From contig CAYRUH010000016.1 in NCBI GenBank assembly GCA_964427415.1, positions 1-64,000 on the forward strand: a stretch of DNA of 64,000 nucleotides, read 5' to 3'. Both the position numbers and the translations under genes were made by a program. Under the pieces are notes generated by a model, which saw only the letters and a program-made list of their open reading frames with translations, was not told the origin of the DNA and did no database searches. Numbering within the stretch: the stretch's first letter is position 1; every line of letters starts with the position of its first letter. Positions 16,405 to 25,598 of the stretch are shown in pieces. This DNA comes from Lentisalinibacter sp964427415 (GTDB lineage: Bacteria; Pseudomonadota; Gammaproteobacteria; Steroidobacterales; Woeseiaceae).

Positions 16405-17359
16405 AGTCGCCCTCCGAGGACATCCGCAGACGATTCAGATAATCAGGCACGCCCGCCTGCACCGGCCGGAACTCGCCGCTGTAGCCGGCGGCGCGCAGCC
16501 GGGTCAGATCCGCCTGCGTGTAACTCTGATAGGCCTCTTTCAGGCCGTTCGGGAAGGGGATGTAACGGATCTCGCCGCGCCCGTGCCAGTCGATGACGGC
16601 GCGGGCGACCTCGTTGAAGGTCTGGGCCCGGCCGGTGCCGGCGTTGTAGATGCCGCTCGCCTCCGGGTGCTGCAGGAACCAGAGATTGACGGCGACGATG
16701 TCGTCCACGTACACGAAGTCCCGCTCCTGCTCGCCGGGCCCGTAGCCGGCACTGCCCTCGAACAGCCGGACCTCGCCGGACTCCGCCACCTGATTGTGAA
16801 AATGCCAGGCGACGCTCGCCATGCCACCCTTGTGGCTCTCCCGCGGACCGTAGACGTTGAAATAGCGCAGCCCCACGATCTGGCTGCCCGCCTCCGGCAG
16901 CAGGCGGCGCACGTAGTGGTCGAACAGCAGCTTGGAGTAGCCGTAGACGTTCAGCGGACGCTCGTGCTCCGCCGTCTCGCTGAAGCCGGGGACGGCGCCG
17001 TAGACGGCCGCCGAGGAGGCGTAGATAAACGGCGTGTTGTGACGCAGGCAGTCGTGCAGAAGCTCGCGGGAGTAACGGAAGTTGTTCTCCATCATGTAGC
17101 GGCCGTCCCACTCGGTGGTGGTGGCGCAGGCGCCCTGATGGAACACCGCCGAGACCCGGCGCCGGTAGCCGCCGGTCTCGAGCTTCGCCATGAACTCGTC
17201 CTTGTCCATGTAGTCGGCCACGTCGAGGTCGGCGAGGTTCTCGAATTTGTGGCCATCGGTCAGATCGTCGACCACCAGAATCTCCTCGCCCGTGACGCGG
17301 TTCAGCCCCCGTACCAGGTTGGAACCGATGAAGCCGGCTCCGCCGGTGACGATGATCAA
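16397..17359 (-). CDS. hldD: ADP-L-glycero-D-manno-heptose 6-epimerase HldD
   Basis: 320 residues, NAD(P)-dependent short-chain dehydrogenase/epimerase. The cofactor loop is GGAGFIGSN (6-14), and the catalytic pair is Y139 and K143 in YGYSK, with serines near 115. It converts ADP-D-glycero- to ADP-L-glycero-heptose, the donor used by the adjacent heptosyltransferase. E. coli HldD is 310 residues. Blocks such as FHQGACATTTEWDGRYMMENN and GLRYFNVYGPRE are characteristic. It overlaps the inferred start of waaF and follows the CHCC zinc-protein gene by 27 bp, so it belongs to a leftward LPS operon. Confidence 0.97.
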   Translation of the reverse strand: MIIVTGGAGFIGSNLVRGLNRVTGEEILVVDDLTDGHKFENLADLDVADYMDKDEFMAKLETGGYRRRVSAVFHQGACATTTEWDGRYMMENNFRYSRELLHDCLRHNTPFIYASSAAVYGAVPGFSETAEHERPLNVYGYSKLLFDHYVRRLLPEAGSQIVGLRYFNVYGPRESHKGGMASVAWHFHNQVAESGEVRLFEGSAGYGPGEQERDFVYVDDIVAVNLWFLQHPEASGIYNAGTGRAQTFNEVARAVIDWHGRGEIRYIPFPNGLKEAYQSYTQADLTRLRAAGYSGEFRPVQAGVPDYLNRLRMSSEGDSG

Positions 17360-17386
17360 GGATGCACCTCCCGTCCCCGGCGCCGC

Positions 17387-17611
17387 TCAGGCTTCCGCGA
17401 CTTCATCATCGCGCAGGTAATACTCGGCGCCGCAATACGCGCACTTGGCCTCGCCGGTCTCCTCCACCGGCAGGTAGACCTTCGGGTGGGAATTCCACAA
17501 ATACATGCCCGGCATGGGGCAGGACAGCGGCAGATCCGCCCGGGTCACCTCGTAGCGGTGCTCGGCATTCGGCCTGATCAGCTCCTGATCGACGGTGCCG
17601 GATCTTCTCAT
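17387..17611 (-). CDS. CHCC-type zinc-finger domain protein
   Basis: 74 residues with a C...H...CxxC zinc site: LSCPMPG (C30), NSHPKVYLP (H42) and AKCAYCGAEY (C56 and C59). This is the small zf-CHCC family related to the mitochondrial complex I subunit NDUFS6. In other gammaproteobacteria a gene of this family is commonly found near waaF or ilvE. The role is not established. It is 27 bp upstream of hldD and 65 bp downstream of the glnE-side gap on the same strand. Confidence 0.85.
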   Translation of the reverse strand: MRRSGTVDQELIRPNAEHRYEVTRADLPLSCPMPGMYLWNSHPKVYLPVEETGEAKCAYCGAEYYLRDDEVAEA

Positions 17612-17676
17612 CGCTGCAACCTCTCTCTGACCCGTGCGGGCATCGCGCGGAGATCCGCCGGATTATAGCAACCGCC

Positions 17677-20580
17677 TCAACCGAAGGTCTGCCGCCAGAT
17701 TCGCCGCACGGCATCGGCCTCGGCGGCAAAGGCATCCGCGGGCACTGTGGAGTCCTGATTATCCAGTGCCAGGTGATGGAGCCGGCGACGATAGGCCCGG
17801 TAGATGTCCTGCAGCGCGAGCGCCGTGGCGCCGTCGAGGATGCCGCAGGTGACCAGCACGCCCAGCTGGCGGACGTTGTCGGTGTAGTGCAGCAGGGAGC
17901 GGTGGCGGTGGGCGTGGGCCAGCACCAGGTACTGGACGATGAACTCGATATCGCCGACGCCGCCGGGATCCCGCTTGATGTCGAAGGCCCCGGACTTCGC
18001 CGAGGAGAGTTCCCGCCACATGCGCTCCCGCATGCCGGTGACCTCCTCCCGCAGGGTGTCCCGCCTGACGGCATGCTGCAGTACGTCCACCCGCAGGCTC
18101 TCGAACGCCCGGCGCACGGGCGCAGCGCCGGCCACGGCCCGGGTGCGCAGCAGCGCCTGGTGCTCCCAGGTCCAGGCATCGTCGCGCTGGTAGCGCTCGA
18201 GGGCACCGACGGAACTCACCAGCAGACCGGCGCGGCCGCTGGGACGCAGCCGCGTATCCACCTCGTACAGCGCACCCGAGACCGTCTGCACGGTGAGCAC
18301 GTGCACCAGGCGGCGGGCCAGCCGGCCGAAGAAGACCGCGTTGTCCACGCACTTCTCGCCATCGGTCTGCTGATCGTCGCCCGCGGAATCGTGCACGAAC
18401 ACAAGATCCAGATCCGAGCCGTAGCCGAGCTCGATGCCGCCGAGCTTGCCGTAGCCCACCACTGCGAAACCGGCGCGCCGGCGCACGCCGTCCACCGTGC
18501 ACCAGGGCCGACCGTGGCGGGCCACCAGATCTTTCCAGGCCAGCGACAGGGCGCTGGCGACCACCATCTCTGCGATCTCCGTGAGCCGGTCGCTCACCTT
18601 CATGATGGGCAGGCGGCCGCTGAAGTCCGCCACCGCCACCCGGAAGGTGGCCGCCCGCTGGAAACGCGCCAGTTCCTCCACTGCGGCCTCCGAGTCGTTG
18701 GCGCCCACCGCGGAAAGCCGGTTCTCGTATTCCTCCCGCAGATCGGCCGCACCGGGCTCCCGATCCGCGATCCGCGGATCGATGAGTTCGTCCATCAGCA
18801 GCGGGTGCGCGGCCAGTTCGGTGGCCAGATACGCGCTCTTCGAGACCAGCTCCACCAGCCGCTCCAGGGCTTGACGGTTCTCCAGCAGCAGGGCCAGGTA
18901 GGCGCTGCGGCGCAGCACTGCGCCCAGGATGCCGGTCAGGCGGTGCAGCGCTACGTCCGGTTCGTCCAGATCGCGCAGCCGTTCCAGCAGCGGCGGCATC
19001 AGCTCATCCACACGCTGGCGGGAGATCTCGTCCAGCCGGCGGGTCTCGATGTCGCCGCGCAGGCGGCCCAGCAGCCGCGAGAAAGCCTGCGCCCCGGCGA
19101 AGCCCGCCGCCGCCACGCGCTCCTCCAGCCCGTGCGTATCGGCCGATTCCCACAGCGCCTGCAGCGCCGGCCGCTCGGCCCGCACGTCCTCGCCGGCGCG
19201 GAATACCGTCTCCTCGAAGTGGCCGCCGACGACGGCGCGGACCCGCTCCGTGGCCTCGGCCAGGCTGTACCAGTCGGCATGATCCATCACCAGCGCCAGC
19301 CGCGCCCGGTCCAGCTCACCGGCCGGGAGATCATGGGTCTGGCGATCACGCATCGCCTGCAGCCGGTTCTCCAGCCGCCGCAGGAAGCGGTAGGCGTCGA
19401 GCAGTTCCCAAACGCTCTCCGCCGGCAGGTAACGCCGCTCGGCCAGCGTCGTCAGCGCGGCGCGCAGTTCCCGGCTTCGCAGGGCCTGGTCGCTGCCGCC
19501 GCGCACCAGCTGCCAGGACTGCGCGATGAACTCGATCTCCCGGATACCACCGGGGCCGAGCTTGACGTTGGCATGCATCTCACGGCGCTCGACCTGCGCC
19601 CGGATCATCGCTTTCATGGAACGCAGCGACGCGAAGACGCCATAGTCCAGATAACGGCGGTAGACGAACGGCGTCAGCACGTTCGCCTCGAGTTCGCCCC
19701 AGGCGGCCATGCCAACCTCGTCGGACAGTGGTCGCGCCTTGACGTAGGCATAGCGCTCCCAGTCGCGGCCGTGCTGCAGCAGGTAATTCTCCATGGCCGA
19801 GAAGCTCACCACCGGCGGACCGCTGTCGCCGAACGGCCGCAGCCGGATATCGACGCGGAAGACGAATCCGTCAGCCGTCACCTCGCCGAGCAGCGCCACC
19901 ACCCGGTGCACCATGCGGCCGAAATACTCCGGCGGTGAAAGAGGCCTCGGCCCATCGCTCTCCTCCGCATCCGCGTAGACGAAGATCAGATCGATGTCCG
20001 AGGAGAAATTCAGCTCCCGGCCTCCCAGCTTGCCCATGGCCATGGCGATCAGGGACACCGGCTGCCCGGCGGCGTCTCGCACCACGCCGTGGCGCTCAGC
20101 CAGCGCCTCACCGGTCTGGCGTATGGCAGCGATGACCGCGGCATCGGCCAGATCGCTCAGCTCGTGCAGGGTCTCGTCCAGAGTGGCGAGACCGGCCAGA
20201 TCCCGCCAGGCGATGCGCGCCATCTCCCGCCGGCGCAGCCGCCGCAGCCGGCGCGCCAGCCCGTCCGGCGGGCCCTCGTCCACGGCAGCGGCGACCCCAG
20301 CGGCGATTTCACCCGGCTTGCGGGGGCGCTCCAGCTCACCGCCGGCGATCAGCTGCGCGAACTCCTCCGGCTCGGCGCGCAGTGTGCGGCGCACGAATTC
20401 GCTGGCGGCCAGTACCCGCGCGGCGACGGTCTCGCTGCCGGCGGCCTCGATGGCGGAGGCGACCTCGCCGAGGGGCACATCCAGCGACTTAAGGAACCCA
20501 TCCAGATCGTCCGCCAGGGGGCCCGGCAGGTCGGCCTCCAGCGAGGCTGACAATGTCCGGATGAGCGCGTCTGCCGCCAT
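17677..20580 (-). CDS. glnE: Bifunctional glutamine synthetase adenylyltransferase/adenylyl-removing enzyme
   Basis: 967 residues (E. coli 946). Two nucleotidyltransferase domains are visible: MGKLGGRELNFSSDIDLIFVY near 195-215 (adenylyl-removing half) and GYGKLGGIELGYGSDLDLVFVHD near 720-742 (adenylyl-transferase half), each with the G-S/G-x9-DxD pattern. The enzyme adds or removes AMP on glutamine synthetase according to PII and glutamine, tuning nitrogen assimilation. The ATG at 20580 was chosen; the frame is open 25 codons further upstream, but that stretch is Ala/Ser-rich and would overlap the divergent flavodoxin gene. Its neighbours are LPS genes, a common gammaproteobacterial arrangement. 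Confidence 0.96.
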   Translation of the reverse strand: MAADALIRTLSASLEADLPGPLADDLDGFLKSLDVPLGEVASAIEAAGSETVAARVLAASEFVRRTLRAEPEEFAQLIAGGELERPRKPGEIAAGVAAAVDEGPPDGLARRLRRLRRREMARIAWRDLAGLATLDETLHELSDLADAAVIAAIRQTGEALAERHGVVRDAAGQPVSLIAMAMGKLGGRELNFSSDIDLIFVYADAEESDGPRPLSPPEYFGRMVHRVVALLGEVTADGFVFRVDIRLRPFGDSGPPVVSFSAMENYLLQHGRDWERYAYVKARPLSDEVGMAAWGELEANVLTPFVYRRYLDYGVFASLRSMKAMIRAQVERREMHANVKLGPGGIREIEFIAQSWQLVRGGSDQALRSRELRAALTTLAERRYLPAESVWELLDAYRFLRRLENRLQAMRDRQTHDLPAGELDRARLALVMDHADWYSLAEATERVRAVVGGHFEETVFRAGEDVRAERPALQALWESADTHGLEERVAAAGFAGAQAFSRLLGRLRGDIETRRLDEISRQRVDELMPPLLERLRDLDEPDVALHRLTGILGAVLRRSAYLALLLENRQALERLVELVSKSAYLATELAAHPLLMDELIDPRIADREPGAADLREEYENRLSAVGANDSEAAVEELARFQRAATFRVAVADFSGRLPIMKVSDRLTEIAEMVVASALSLAWKDLVARHGRPWCTVDGVRRRAGFAVVGYGKLGGIELGYGSDLDLVFVHDSAGDDQQTDGEKCVDNAVFFGRLARRLVHVLTVQTVSGALYEVDTRLRPSGRAGLLVSSVGALERYQRDDAWTWEHQALLRTRAVAGAAPVRRAFESLRVDVLQHAVRRDTLREEVTGMRERMWRELSSAKSGAFDIKRDPGGVGDIEFIVQYLVLAHAHRHRSLLHYTDNVRQLGVLVTCGILDGATALALQDIYRAYRRRLHHLALDNQDSTVPADAFAAEADAVRRIWRQTFG

Positions 20581-20644
20581 GGCGGCAGTGTAGCCCGGGC
20601 AGCAGGCGGTTGCAGCGGCGGCGGCGCTGGATGACCATGCAGCC

Positions 20645-21112
20645 ATGGCGGACAAACAACTGCTGATCGTCTACCACTCCCAGTCGGGCACCACCGAACG
20701 CATGGCCGAGGCGGTGATACGCGGCGCCCGGCACGAGGGCATCGTGGGCGTGACGGTGCGCGTGCTGGGCGCACTTGAGGCCGACGCGGACGATGTGCTC
20801 TGGAGCGATGCGCTGATCCTCGGCACACCGGAGAACTTCGGTTACATGAGCGGCGGGCTGAAGGTGTTTCTCGACCGGGTCTACTATCCCTGCCTCGAGA
20901 AGGTCGAGGGCAAGCCGTACGCGCTGTTCGTGCGCGCCGGCAACGACGGCACCGGAGCCGTCACCAGCGTGCAGCGTATCGTCGCGGGACTGGCGCTGAA
21001 GGAGATCCAGCCACCGCTGATCATAGCCGGGGAATTCGACGAGGCGCGCATGGGCGAATGCGAAGAGCTGGGGATGACCGTCGCCGCCGGGCTGGAAGCC
21101 GGCGTGTTCTGA
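20645..21112 (+). CDS. Flavodoxin-like FMN protein / NAD(P)H reductase
   Basis: 155 residues with a flavodoxin fold. The FMN phosphate loop is YHSQSGTTERMAE (11-23), and later segments GTPENFGYMSGGLKVFLDR (about 60-78) and RAGNDGTGAV (about 97-106) match the isoalloxazine-contacting loops of flavodoxin-like proteins. It probably carries electrons or reduces quinones; the partner is not apparent. It is divergent from glnE and its stop lies 24 bp from that of the convergent GGDEF-EAL gene. Confidence 0.85.
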   Translation: MADKQLLIVYHSQSGTTERMAEAVIRGARHEGIVGVTVRVLGALEADADDVLWSDALILGTPENFGYMSGGLKVFLDRVYYPCLEKVEGKPYALFVRAGNDGTGAVTSVQRIVAGLALKEIQPPLIIAGEFDEARMGECEELGMTVAAGLEAGVF

Positions 21113-21124
21113 CGCCCGTCCGCT

Positions 21125-21138
21125 GCGCACGGGACACT
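21125..21138. repeat. Copy of a palindrome half shared with 28785-28808
   Basis: GCACGGGACACTA at 21126-21138 is identical to one arm-plus-loop of the near-palindrome at 28785-28808. Both copies sit between stop codons of convergent genes, here between the flavodoxin and the GGDEF-EAL gene. Confidence 0.35.
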
Positions 21139-23332
21139 AAGGCGCGCCGGCCGCGACCCGGTCCTCGCGGGCGAGCTCCGCCAGCACGTCGGCGAGCGGT
21201 ATCGGCTCGCCGATATGATAGCCCTGTGCGTAGTCGACGCCGAGTTCGCGCACCTTGCGCCGGACGGCTTCGCTGGTCACGTACTCCGCCACCGTGGCGA
21301 GGCCCATCACCCGGGCCACCTGGGTGATGGCGGCGATCATCGCCTCCGAGACCCGGTTGACCGTCACGTCACGGACAAAACCGCCGTCGATCTTCAGCGT
21401 GTCCACGTCGAAGTGCTTCAGATAGGCGAAGGAGCTGAGGCCGGCACCGAAGTCGTCCAGCGAGAAGCGGCAGCCGAGCTCGCGCATGGTCGCAATGAAA
21501 CCGGCGGCACGGTCCATATTGGCGACCGCTGCCGTCTCGGTGATCTCGAAACAGAGCGCGGCAGGCGCCACCCCGCTTGCCTCCACCCGCTCACGGACGA
21601 AGCCGAGGAATTCATCGTCCCCCAGCGACTGGCCGGACAGGTTGATCGCGAGGACGTGGCCGGCGCCGCCGAGCGCCGCGGTAGCGCCGGAGACCAGTTT
21701 CAGGGCGCGGCCGACCACCCAGCGGTCGAGCCGCGGCATGAGCTGGTAGCGTTCGGCCGCGGAGAGAAACTGCTCGGGCGCGAGCCACTCACCGTCCTCC
21801 CCGTGCATGCGCAGCAGCACCTCGTGGTAAGCGCCACCGCCGCCGTTAAGGGGCGCGATGGGCTGAGCGAAGAGCTCGAACTCGTCCCGATCGAGTGCGT
21901 TCTGCAGGTGTGCCACGATGCGGATATCGTCCGCGCGCCGAATGATGCTGCGGTCGTTCTGGTCGTAGATCTCCACGCGGTCACGGCCGTGTTCCTTGGC
22001 CGCGGTGCAGGCCACCTTCGGTGCCAACAGGGCGGCGGCGGCACCGCCGGAATCCCGGCGCCACGCCGCGACGCCGGCACTCACCGTGATGGTGACGGCC
22101 TTGTCGCCGCGCAGGTACGAGAGCCGGCGGGCCCGACGGCGCACGTCTTCGGCGAACCCGGCCGCACGCTCCACGTCGCAGCGGTGCAGCAGGACGCCGA
22201 AGTTGTCGCCGGACAGTCGGGTCGCGACGCCGTCATCGGGGACGGCGCGCTGCAACTCGGCCGCGAAGCGGCGCAGGATGTCGTCGCCGGCGCCGTGGCC
22301 GAAGCTGTCGTTCACGAGCTGGAGCTTGTCCAGGTCGAAGATCACCAGGGCGTGGCTGTCCTCGTCCCCGTCCAGCTGCCGGTAGCTCTCGCGCAGGTGC
22401 GCCTCGAAGCCCACCCGATTCACGAGACCGGTGAGGGCATCGTAATAACTCTCCATCACCCGTTCCGCGCGTCTTGCGATCAGGCTCGCGAAACGCCGTT
22501 CCGGCTCACCGAAGCCGCCTCTGTCGATGCGCCCGGCCAGCGCGAAGACACCGCTCACGCGCCCGCCGCGCTCGCGCACCGGGCAGAGCAGCAACTGATA
22601 ACCGTCGCCTTTCTGGCGCACTCCGTCAGGCAGGGTCGCAATGTCCAGCACACTCGGCGTGCGGCGGCGGCTCAGGCGCGGCAGGAAGCGCCGCACGATC
22701 ACCTCGTCGAGCGCCCGCCGGTTGGCGCTCTTCCAGTTGCGGTGGGTGGCACTGATGCGGATCTGTTTCGAAGGCAGGATCAGTACGCTGTAGCCCACGC
22801 CGAGATGGCGGCCGCAGGCCCGCACGAGACCGGCGAGCTGCGCCTGGCCGTGGGGTGCCTCTTCCAGCTGCTGCTCCAGTTCGTAGAGCAGGTCCAGCTC
22901 GGCGTTGGCGCCGTCGATGTCGGGCTCGCTTGCCTGCGGGCGGCCGGCGAGCAACCCGGAAAGCAGGGGCAGCGCCCGGGAGACGATGGCAACCGGCTCG
23001 CAGCCGACGGTGCCCTCGCCGGCCCGGCTGCACGCGAGTACGCCGGCGCGTCGGCCGGTCGATTCCTGCAGCGGGAATATGTGCAGGGCGTCGCCTGCCG
23101 GCAGCGTCAGCTTGCGCGGCTCCTCAGACGTCGACGCCGAGTAGAACAACTCCGGAGGCAGGGACACGAGGGCATTCGTCACCTGCCGTTCCGGGCCGCC
23201 CGCATTGCTCCAGACGAACTGGCCGTCGTCACCATAGAAATCGATGCGGCAGGCGTCCGGCAGCAGGGCCGACAGCAATTCGCCGACCGCCTGGAAGTCG
23301 ACGCCCGCAGAGCTTTTCCCGATTCTCTCCAT
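21137..23332 (-). CDS. GGDEF-EAL protein with degenerate GGDEF motif (c-di-GMP phosphodiesterase candidate)
   Basis: 731 residues. An N-terminal region (about 1-300) resembles a GAF-like sensor without membrane helices. The GGDEF domain (about 305-470) has SGDNF in place of GGDEF, so cyclase activity is unlikely, although YDALTGLVNRVGFEAHL is well kept. The EAL domain (about 485-725) has EVLLRM for the EAL signature, NLSGQSL, CFEITETA, the metal-binding SLDDFGAGLSS, LKIDGGFV and YAQGYHIGEP, so nearly all phosphodiesterase residues are in place. It probably degrades cyclic di-GMP, with the GGDEF part as a GTP sensor. I chose the ATG at 23332 (MERIGKS); the frame remains open for 20 codons upstream. 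Cytoplasmic. Confidence 0.9.
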   Translation of the reverse strand: MERIGKSSAGVDFQAVGELLSALLPDACRIDFYGDDGQFVWSNAGGPERQVTNALVSLPPELFYSASTSEEPRKLTLPAGDALHIFPLQESTGRRAGVLACSRAGEGTVGCEPVAIVSRALPLLSGLLAGRPQASEPDIDGANAELDLLYELEQQLEEAPHGQAQLAGLVRACGRHLGVGYSVLILPSKQIRISATHRNWKSANRRALDEVIVRRFLPRLSRRRTPSVLDIATLPDGVRQKGDGYQLLLCPVRERGGRVSGVFALAGRIDRGGFGEPERRFASLIARRAERVMESYYDALTGLVNRVGFEAHLRESYRQLDGDEDSHALVIFDLDKLQLVNDSFGHGAGDDILRRFAAELQRAVPDDGVATRLSGDNFGVLLHRCDVERAAGFAEDVRRRARRLSYLRGDKAVTITVSAGVAAWRRDSGGAAAALLAPKVACTAAKEHGRDRVEIYDQNDRSIIRRADDIRIVAHLQNALDRDEFELFAQPIAPLNGGGGAYHEVLLRMHGEDGEWLAPEQFLSAAERYQLMPRLDRWVVGRALKLVSGATAALGGAGHVLAINLSGQSLGDDEFLGFVRERVEASGVAPAALCFEITETAAVANMDRAAGFIATMRELGCRFSLDDFGAGLSSFAYLKHFDVDTLKIDGGFVRDVTVNRVSEAMIAAITQVARVMGLATVAEYVTSEAVRRKVRELGVDYAQGYHIGEPIPLADVLAELAREDRVAAGAP

Positions 23333-23497
23333 CCGCGTTCCGTGCGCACGGCGGGCGGCCGGCTGCCACCGGCCATGGTCCGCCCCGACCATGAATGGTC
23401 CGATTTCGGGCCGCGGTTGTCTGTGATGCCCGTCGCAGCACTGCGCGACCGGTCAGCAGCATCGGCCGGCGAGCGCCGGCTGCTCAGCTTCCCGTTG

Positions 23498-24454
23498 TCA
23501 GGGCAGGCCGGCCAGCCACTCGTCGTCCGATCCCTCGGAGACGTCCTCGAACAGGAAGGTGCTGAGGTAGCGCTCGCCGGTATCGGGCAGCATGGCCAGC
23601 AGCACCGAGCCCTGCGGGGCGGATTCGGCCGCCTTCAGAGCCGCCGCCAGCGTCGCCCCGCCGGACACGCCGGTGAAGATACCTTCGTTTTCGGCCAGCG
23701 CCCGTGACGTCTTGGCGGCGGTATCGTCGTCGATCGGGATTAGATCGTCGTAGATCTCCCTGTTCAGCACATCAGGCAGGAAGTCCGGCGTCCAGCCCTG
23801 GATCTTGTGGGGGCGCCACTCCTTGCCTGCCAGCAGCTGGGCGGCCTCGGGCTCGGTAGCCACGATGCGCAGATCGGGGCGCGCCGCCTTCAGCACCTCG
23901 CCGGCGCCGGTCATCGTGCCACCGGTGCCATAGCCGGTGACCCAGTAATCGAGCCGGCGGCCGGCGAAGTCGCGGAGGATCTCCGGGCCGGTGGTACTGC
24001 GGTGGAAAGCCGGGTTGGCCGGGTTCTGGAACTGCCGGGCCAGGAACCAGCCCCGCTCGGCGGCCAGTTCCTCGGCGCGGCGCACCATACCGGTGCCTTT
24101 CTCTGCCGCCGGGGTGAGGATGACCTTCGCGCCCAGCGCACGCATGATCTTGCGGCGCTCCACGGAGAAACTCTCGGCCATGGTGGCGACGAAAGGATAA
24201 CCCCTGGCCGCGCACACCATCGCCAGCGCGATGCCCGTATTGCCCGAGGTGGCCTCCACCACGGTCTGGCCGGGCTCCAGCTCGCCGCGCTGTTCGGCGT
24301 CGATGATGATGGCGTAGGCCAGTCGGTCCTTCACCGAAGCCATGGGATTGAAGGACTCCACCTTCACATAGACGGTCACGTGGTCGGGGCCCGTGCGGTG
24401 CAGACGCACGACCGGTGTATCACCGATGGTATCGAGTATGCTGTCGTAGATCAT
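23498..24454 (-). CDS. cysK: Cysteine synthase (O-acetylserine sulfhydrylase)
   Basis: 318 residues of fold-type II PLP enzymes. The PLP lysine is K42 in MASVKDR, the substrate loop is TSGNTG (69-74), and the phosphate-binding glycine loop is GTGGTMTGAGEVLK (near 175). It makes cysteine from O-acetylserine and sulfide. The C-terminal segment SGGATLAAALKAA is characteristic. It is divergent from the CysB regulator gene, and the shared 128-bp promoter region carries a sigma-70 promoter and a long inverted repeat. CysM-type specificity cannot be excluded, but the overall sequence is more CysK-like. Confidence 0.93.
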   Translation of the reverse strand: MIYDSILDTIGDTPVVRLHRTGPDHVTVYVKVESFNPMASVKDRLAYAIIIDAEQRGELEPGQTVVEATSGNTGIALAMVCAARGYPFVATMAESFSVERRKIMRALGAKVILTPAAEKGTGMVRRAEELAAERGWFLARQFQNPANPAFHRSTTGPEILRDFAGRRLDYWVTGYGTGGTMTGAGEVLKAARPDLRIVATEPEAAQLLAGKEWRPHKIQGWTPDFLPDVLNREIYDDLIPIDDDTAAKTSRALAENEGIFTGVSGGATLAAALKAAESAPQGSVLLAMLPDTGERYLSTFLFEDVSEGSDDEWLAGLP

Positions 24455-24484
24455 CGTCGCATCCGGTTATGAACAAGTCCCGAC

Positions 24485-24512
24485 ACTATAACGGCCGGAA
24501 GTAAGTCGTCAA
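24485..24512 (-). promoter_or_regulatory. Promoter of cysK
   Basis: On the minus strand, TTGACG (24507-24512), a 16-bp spacer and TATAGT (24485-24490) form a strong sigma-70 promoter with predicted start near 24478, about 24 nt before the cysK ATG. The -10 box lies within the left arm of the inverted repeat at 24487-24551. Confidence 0.6.
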
Positions 24513-24551
24513 AAACGATGAAATTCTCTTCGCTTATGCCCGGCCGTTATA
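24487..24551. repeat. 12-bp inverted repeat spanning the cysK-cysB promoter region
   Basis: TATAACGGCCGG at 24487-24498 is mirrored exactly by CCGGCCGTTATA at 24540-24551, with 41 bp between. The left arm includes the cysK -10 region; the right arm runs into a TATAGA (24550-24555) that would serve as the -10 of cysB, with a start near 24562 and a 20-nt leader to the ATG at 24583. A dimeric regulator bound to both arms would control both genes at once. Confidence 0.6.
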
Positions 24552-24582
24552 TAGAGTAATGAAAACGGAAGCGGACCCAGCC

Positions 24583-25593
24583 ATGAAACTGCAGCAGCTG
24601 AGATACCTGCTGGCCATCGTCGATAACGGCCTGAACATCACCGCGGCCTCGGAACGCCTGCATACGTCCCAGCCCGGCGTCAGCAAGCAGATCCGCCAGC
24701 TCGAGGAGGAGCTGGGGCTGGCGCTGTTCGTGCGCAAGGGCAAAAGCCTCGCCGGACTTACCGCCGCCGGCCGGGAGGTGGTGGTCCGCGCGCGCAGCAT
24801 CATGCAGGAAGTCGAGAACATCCGCACCGTGGCGGCGAATACCCACCGGGAGACCGAGGGGACGCTGGCCATCGGCACCACCCACACCCAGGCGCGCTAT
24901 GTACTGCCGGAGGTGATCCGGCGTTTCCGGGAGCGTTACCCGAACGTTAGCCTGGAGCTGCATCAGGGCACTTCCGAGCAGATCGCGGACATGGTGGAGG
25001 CCCGCAATCTCGACTTCGCCATCGCCACCGGCGGGGGAGACCTGTTCTCCGATCTGGTCTGCCTGCCCTGCTATCGCTGGGACCGCATGATACTGGTGCC
25101 ACGGGACCATGAGCTGGCACGGCGCGGCGATAAGCCGGGCATCCGGGATCTCGCGCGTTATCCGCTGGTCACCTACGTGTTCAGCTTCAGCGGCGAATCA
25201 TCCCTGAAGCGGGCGTTCGCCGCGGAGGGACTGGAGCCCGACGTGGTGTTCACGGCCCGTGACGCGGACGTGATCAAGACTTACGTGCGCATGGGCATGG
25301 GTGTCGGCATCGTCGCCGCCATGGCTCACGATTGCGCGGACCGGGAAGACCTGGTCGCGATCGACGCAGCCGGCCTGTTCCCGCGCAGCACCACCTGGAT
25401 CGGCTTTCGCCGCGACACGGTGCTCAAGCGCTATATGCGGGAATTCATGCTGCTGTTCGCCCCGCACCTGACCGGGCGGCTGGTGGAGCGCTGCCTGGCA
25501 GCGCCGGACCAGGACGCCGTGGATCTGTTGTTCGCGGATAGGGAACTGCCCCTGCGCGGCGGCTGCCCTGAAGGCTACTCTGCCGCCGCCTGA
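24583..25593 (+). CDS. cysB: CysB-type LysR-family regulator of sulfur assimilation
   Basis: 336 residues. The N-terminus MKLQQLRYLLAIVDNGLNITAASERLHTSQPGVSKQI-type winged-helix (residues 1-60) is almost the textbook CysB DNA-binding domain, and TEGTLAIGTTHTQARYVLP (near 90-108) is the start of the CysB effector domain, where Thr residues bind N-acetylserine or sulfate. It probably activates cysteine biosynthesis genes, including the divergent cysK. I placed the start at 24583 (MKLQQLRY); an ATG at 24559 would add eight residues not seen in the family and sits on the predicted transcription start. The tail is about 12 residues longer than E. coli CysB. Confidence 0.95.
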   Translation: MKLQQLRYLLAIVDNGLNITAASERLHTSQPGVSKQIRQLEEELGLALFVRKGKSLAGLTAAGREVVVRARSIMQEVENIRTVAANTHRETEGTLAIGTTHTQARYVLPEVIRRFRERYPNVSLELHQGTSEQIADMVEARNLDFAIATGGGDLFSDLVCLPCYRWDRMILVPRDHELARRGDKPGIRDLARYPLVTYVFSFSGESSLKRAFAAEGLEPDVVFTARDADVIKTYVRMGMGVGIVAAMAHDCADREDLVAIDAAGLFPRSTTWIGFRRDTVLKRYMREFMLLFAPHLTGRLVERCLAAPDQDAVDLLFADRELPLRGGCPEGYSAAA

Positions 25594-25598
25594 CCCGT

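Noticed and set aside
17773..19938. 721-codon plus-strand frame opposite glnE
   Set aside because: Antisense artifact of high GC content; glnE on the other strand is certain.
21215..23707. 830-codon plus-strand frame opposite the GGDEF-EAL gene
   Set aside because: Antisense to a gene with clear domains; the translation shows no recognisable domain and skewed composition.
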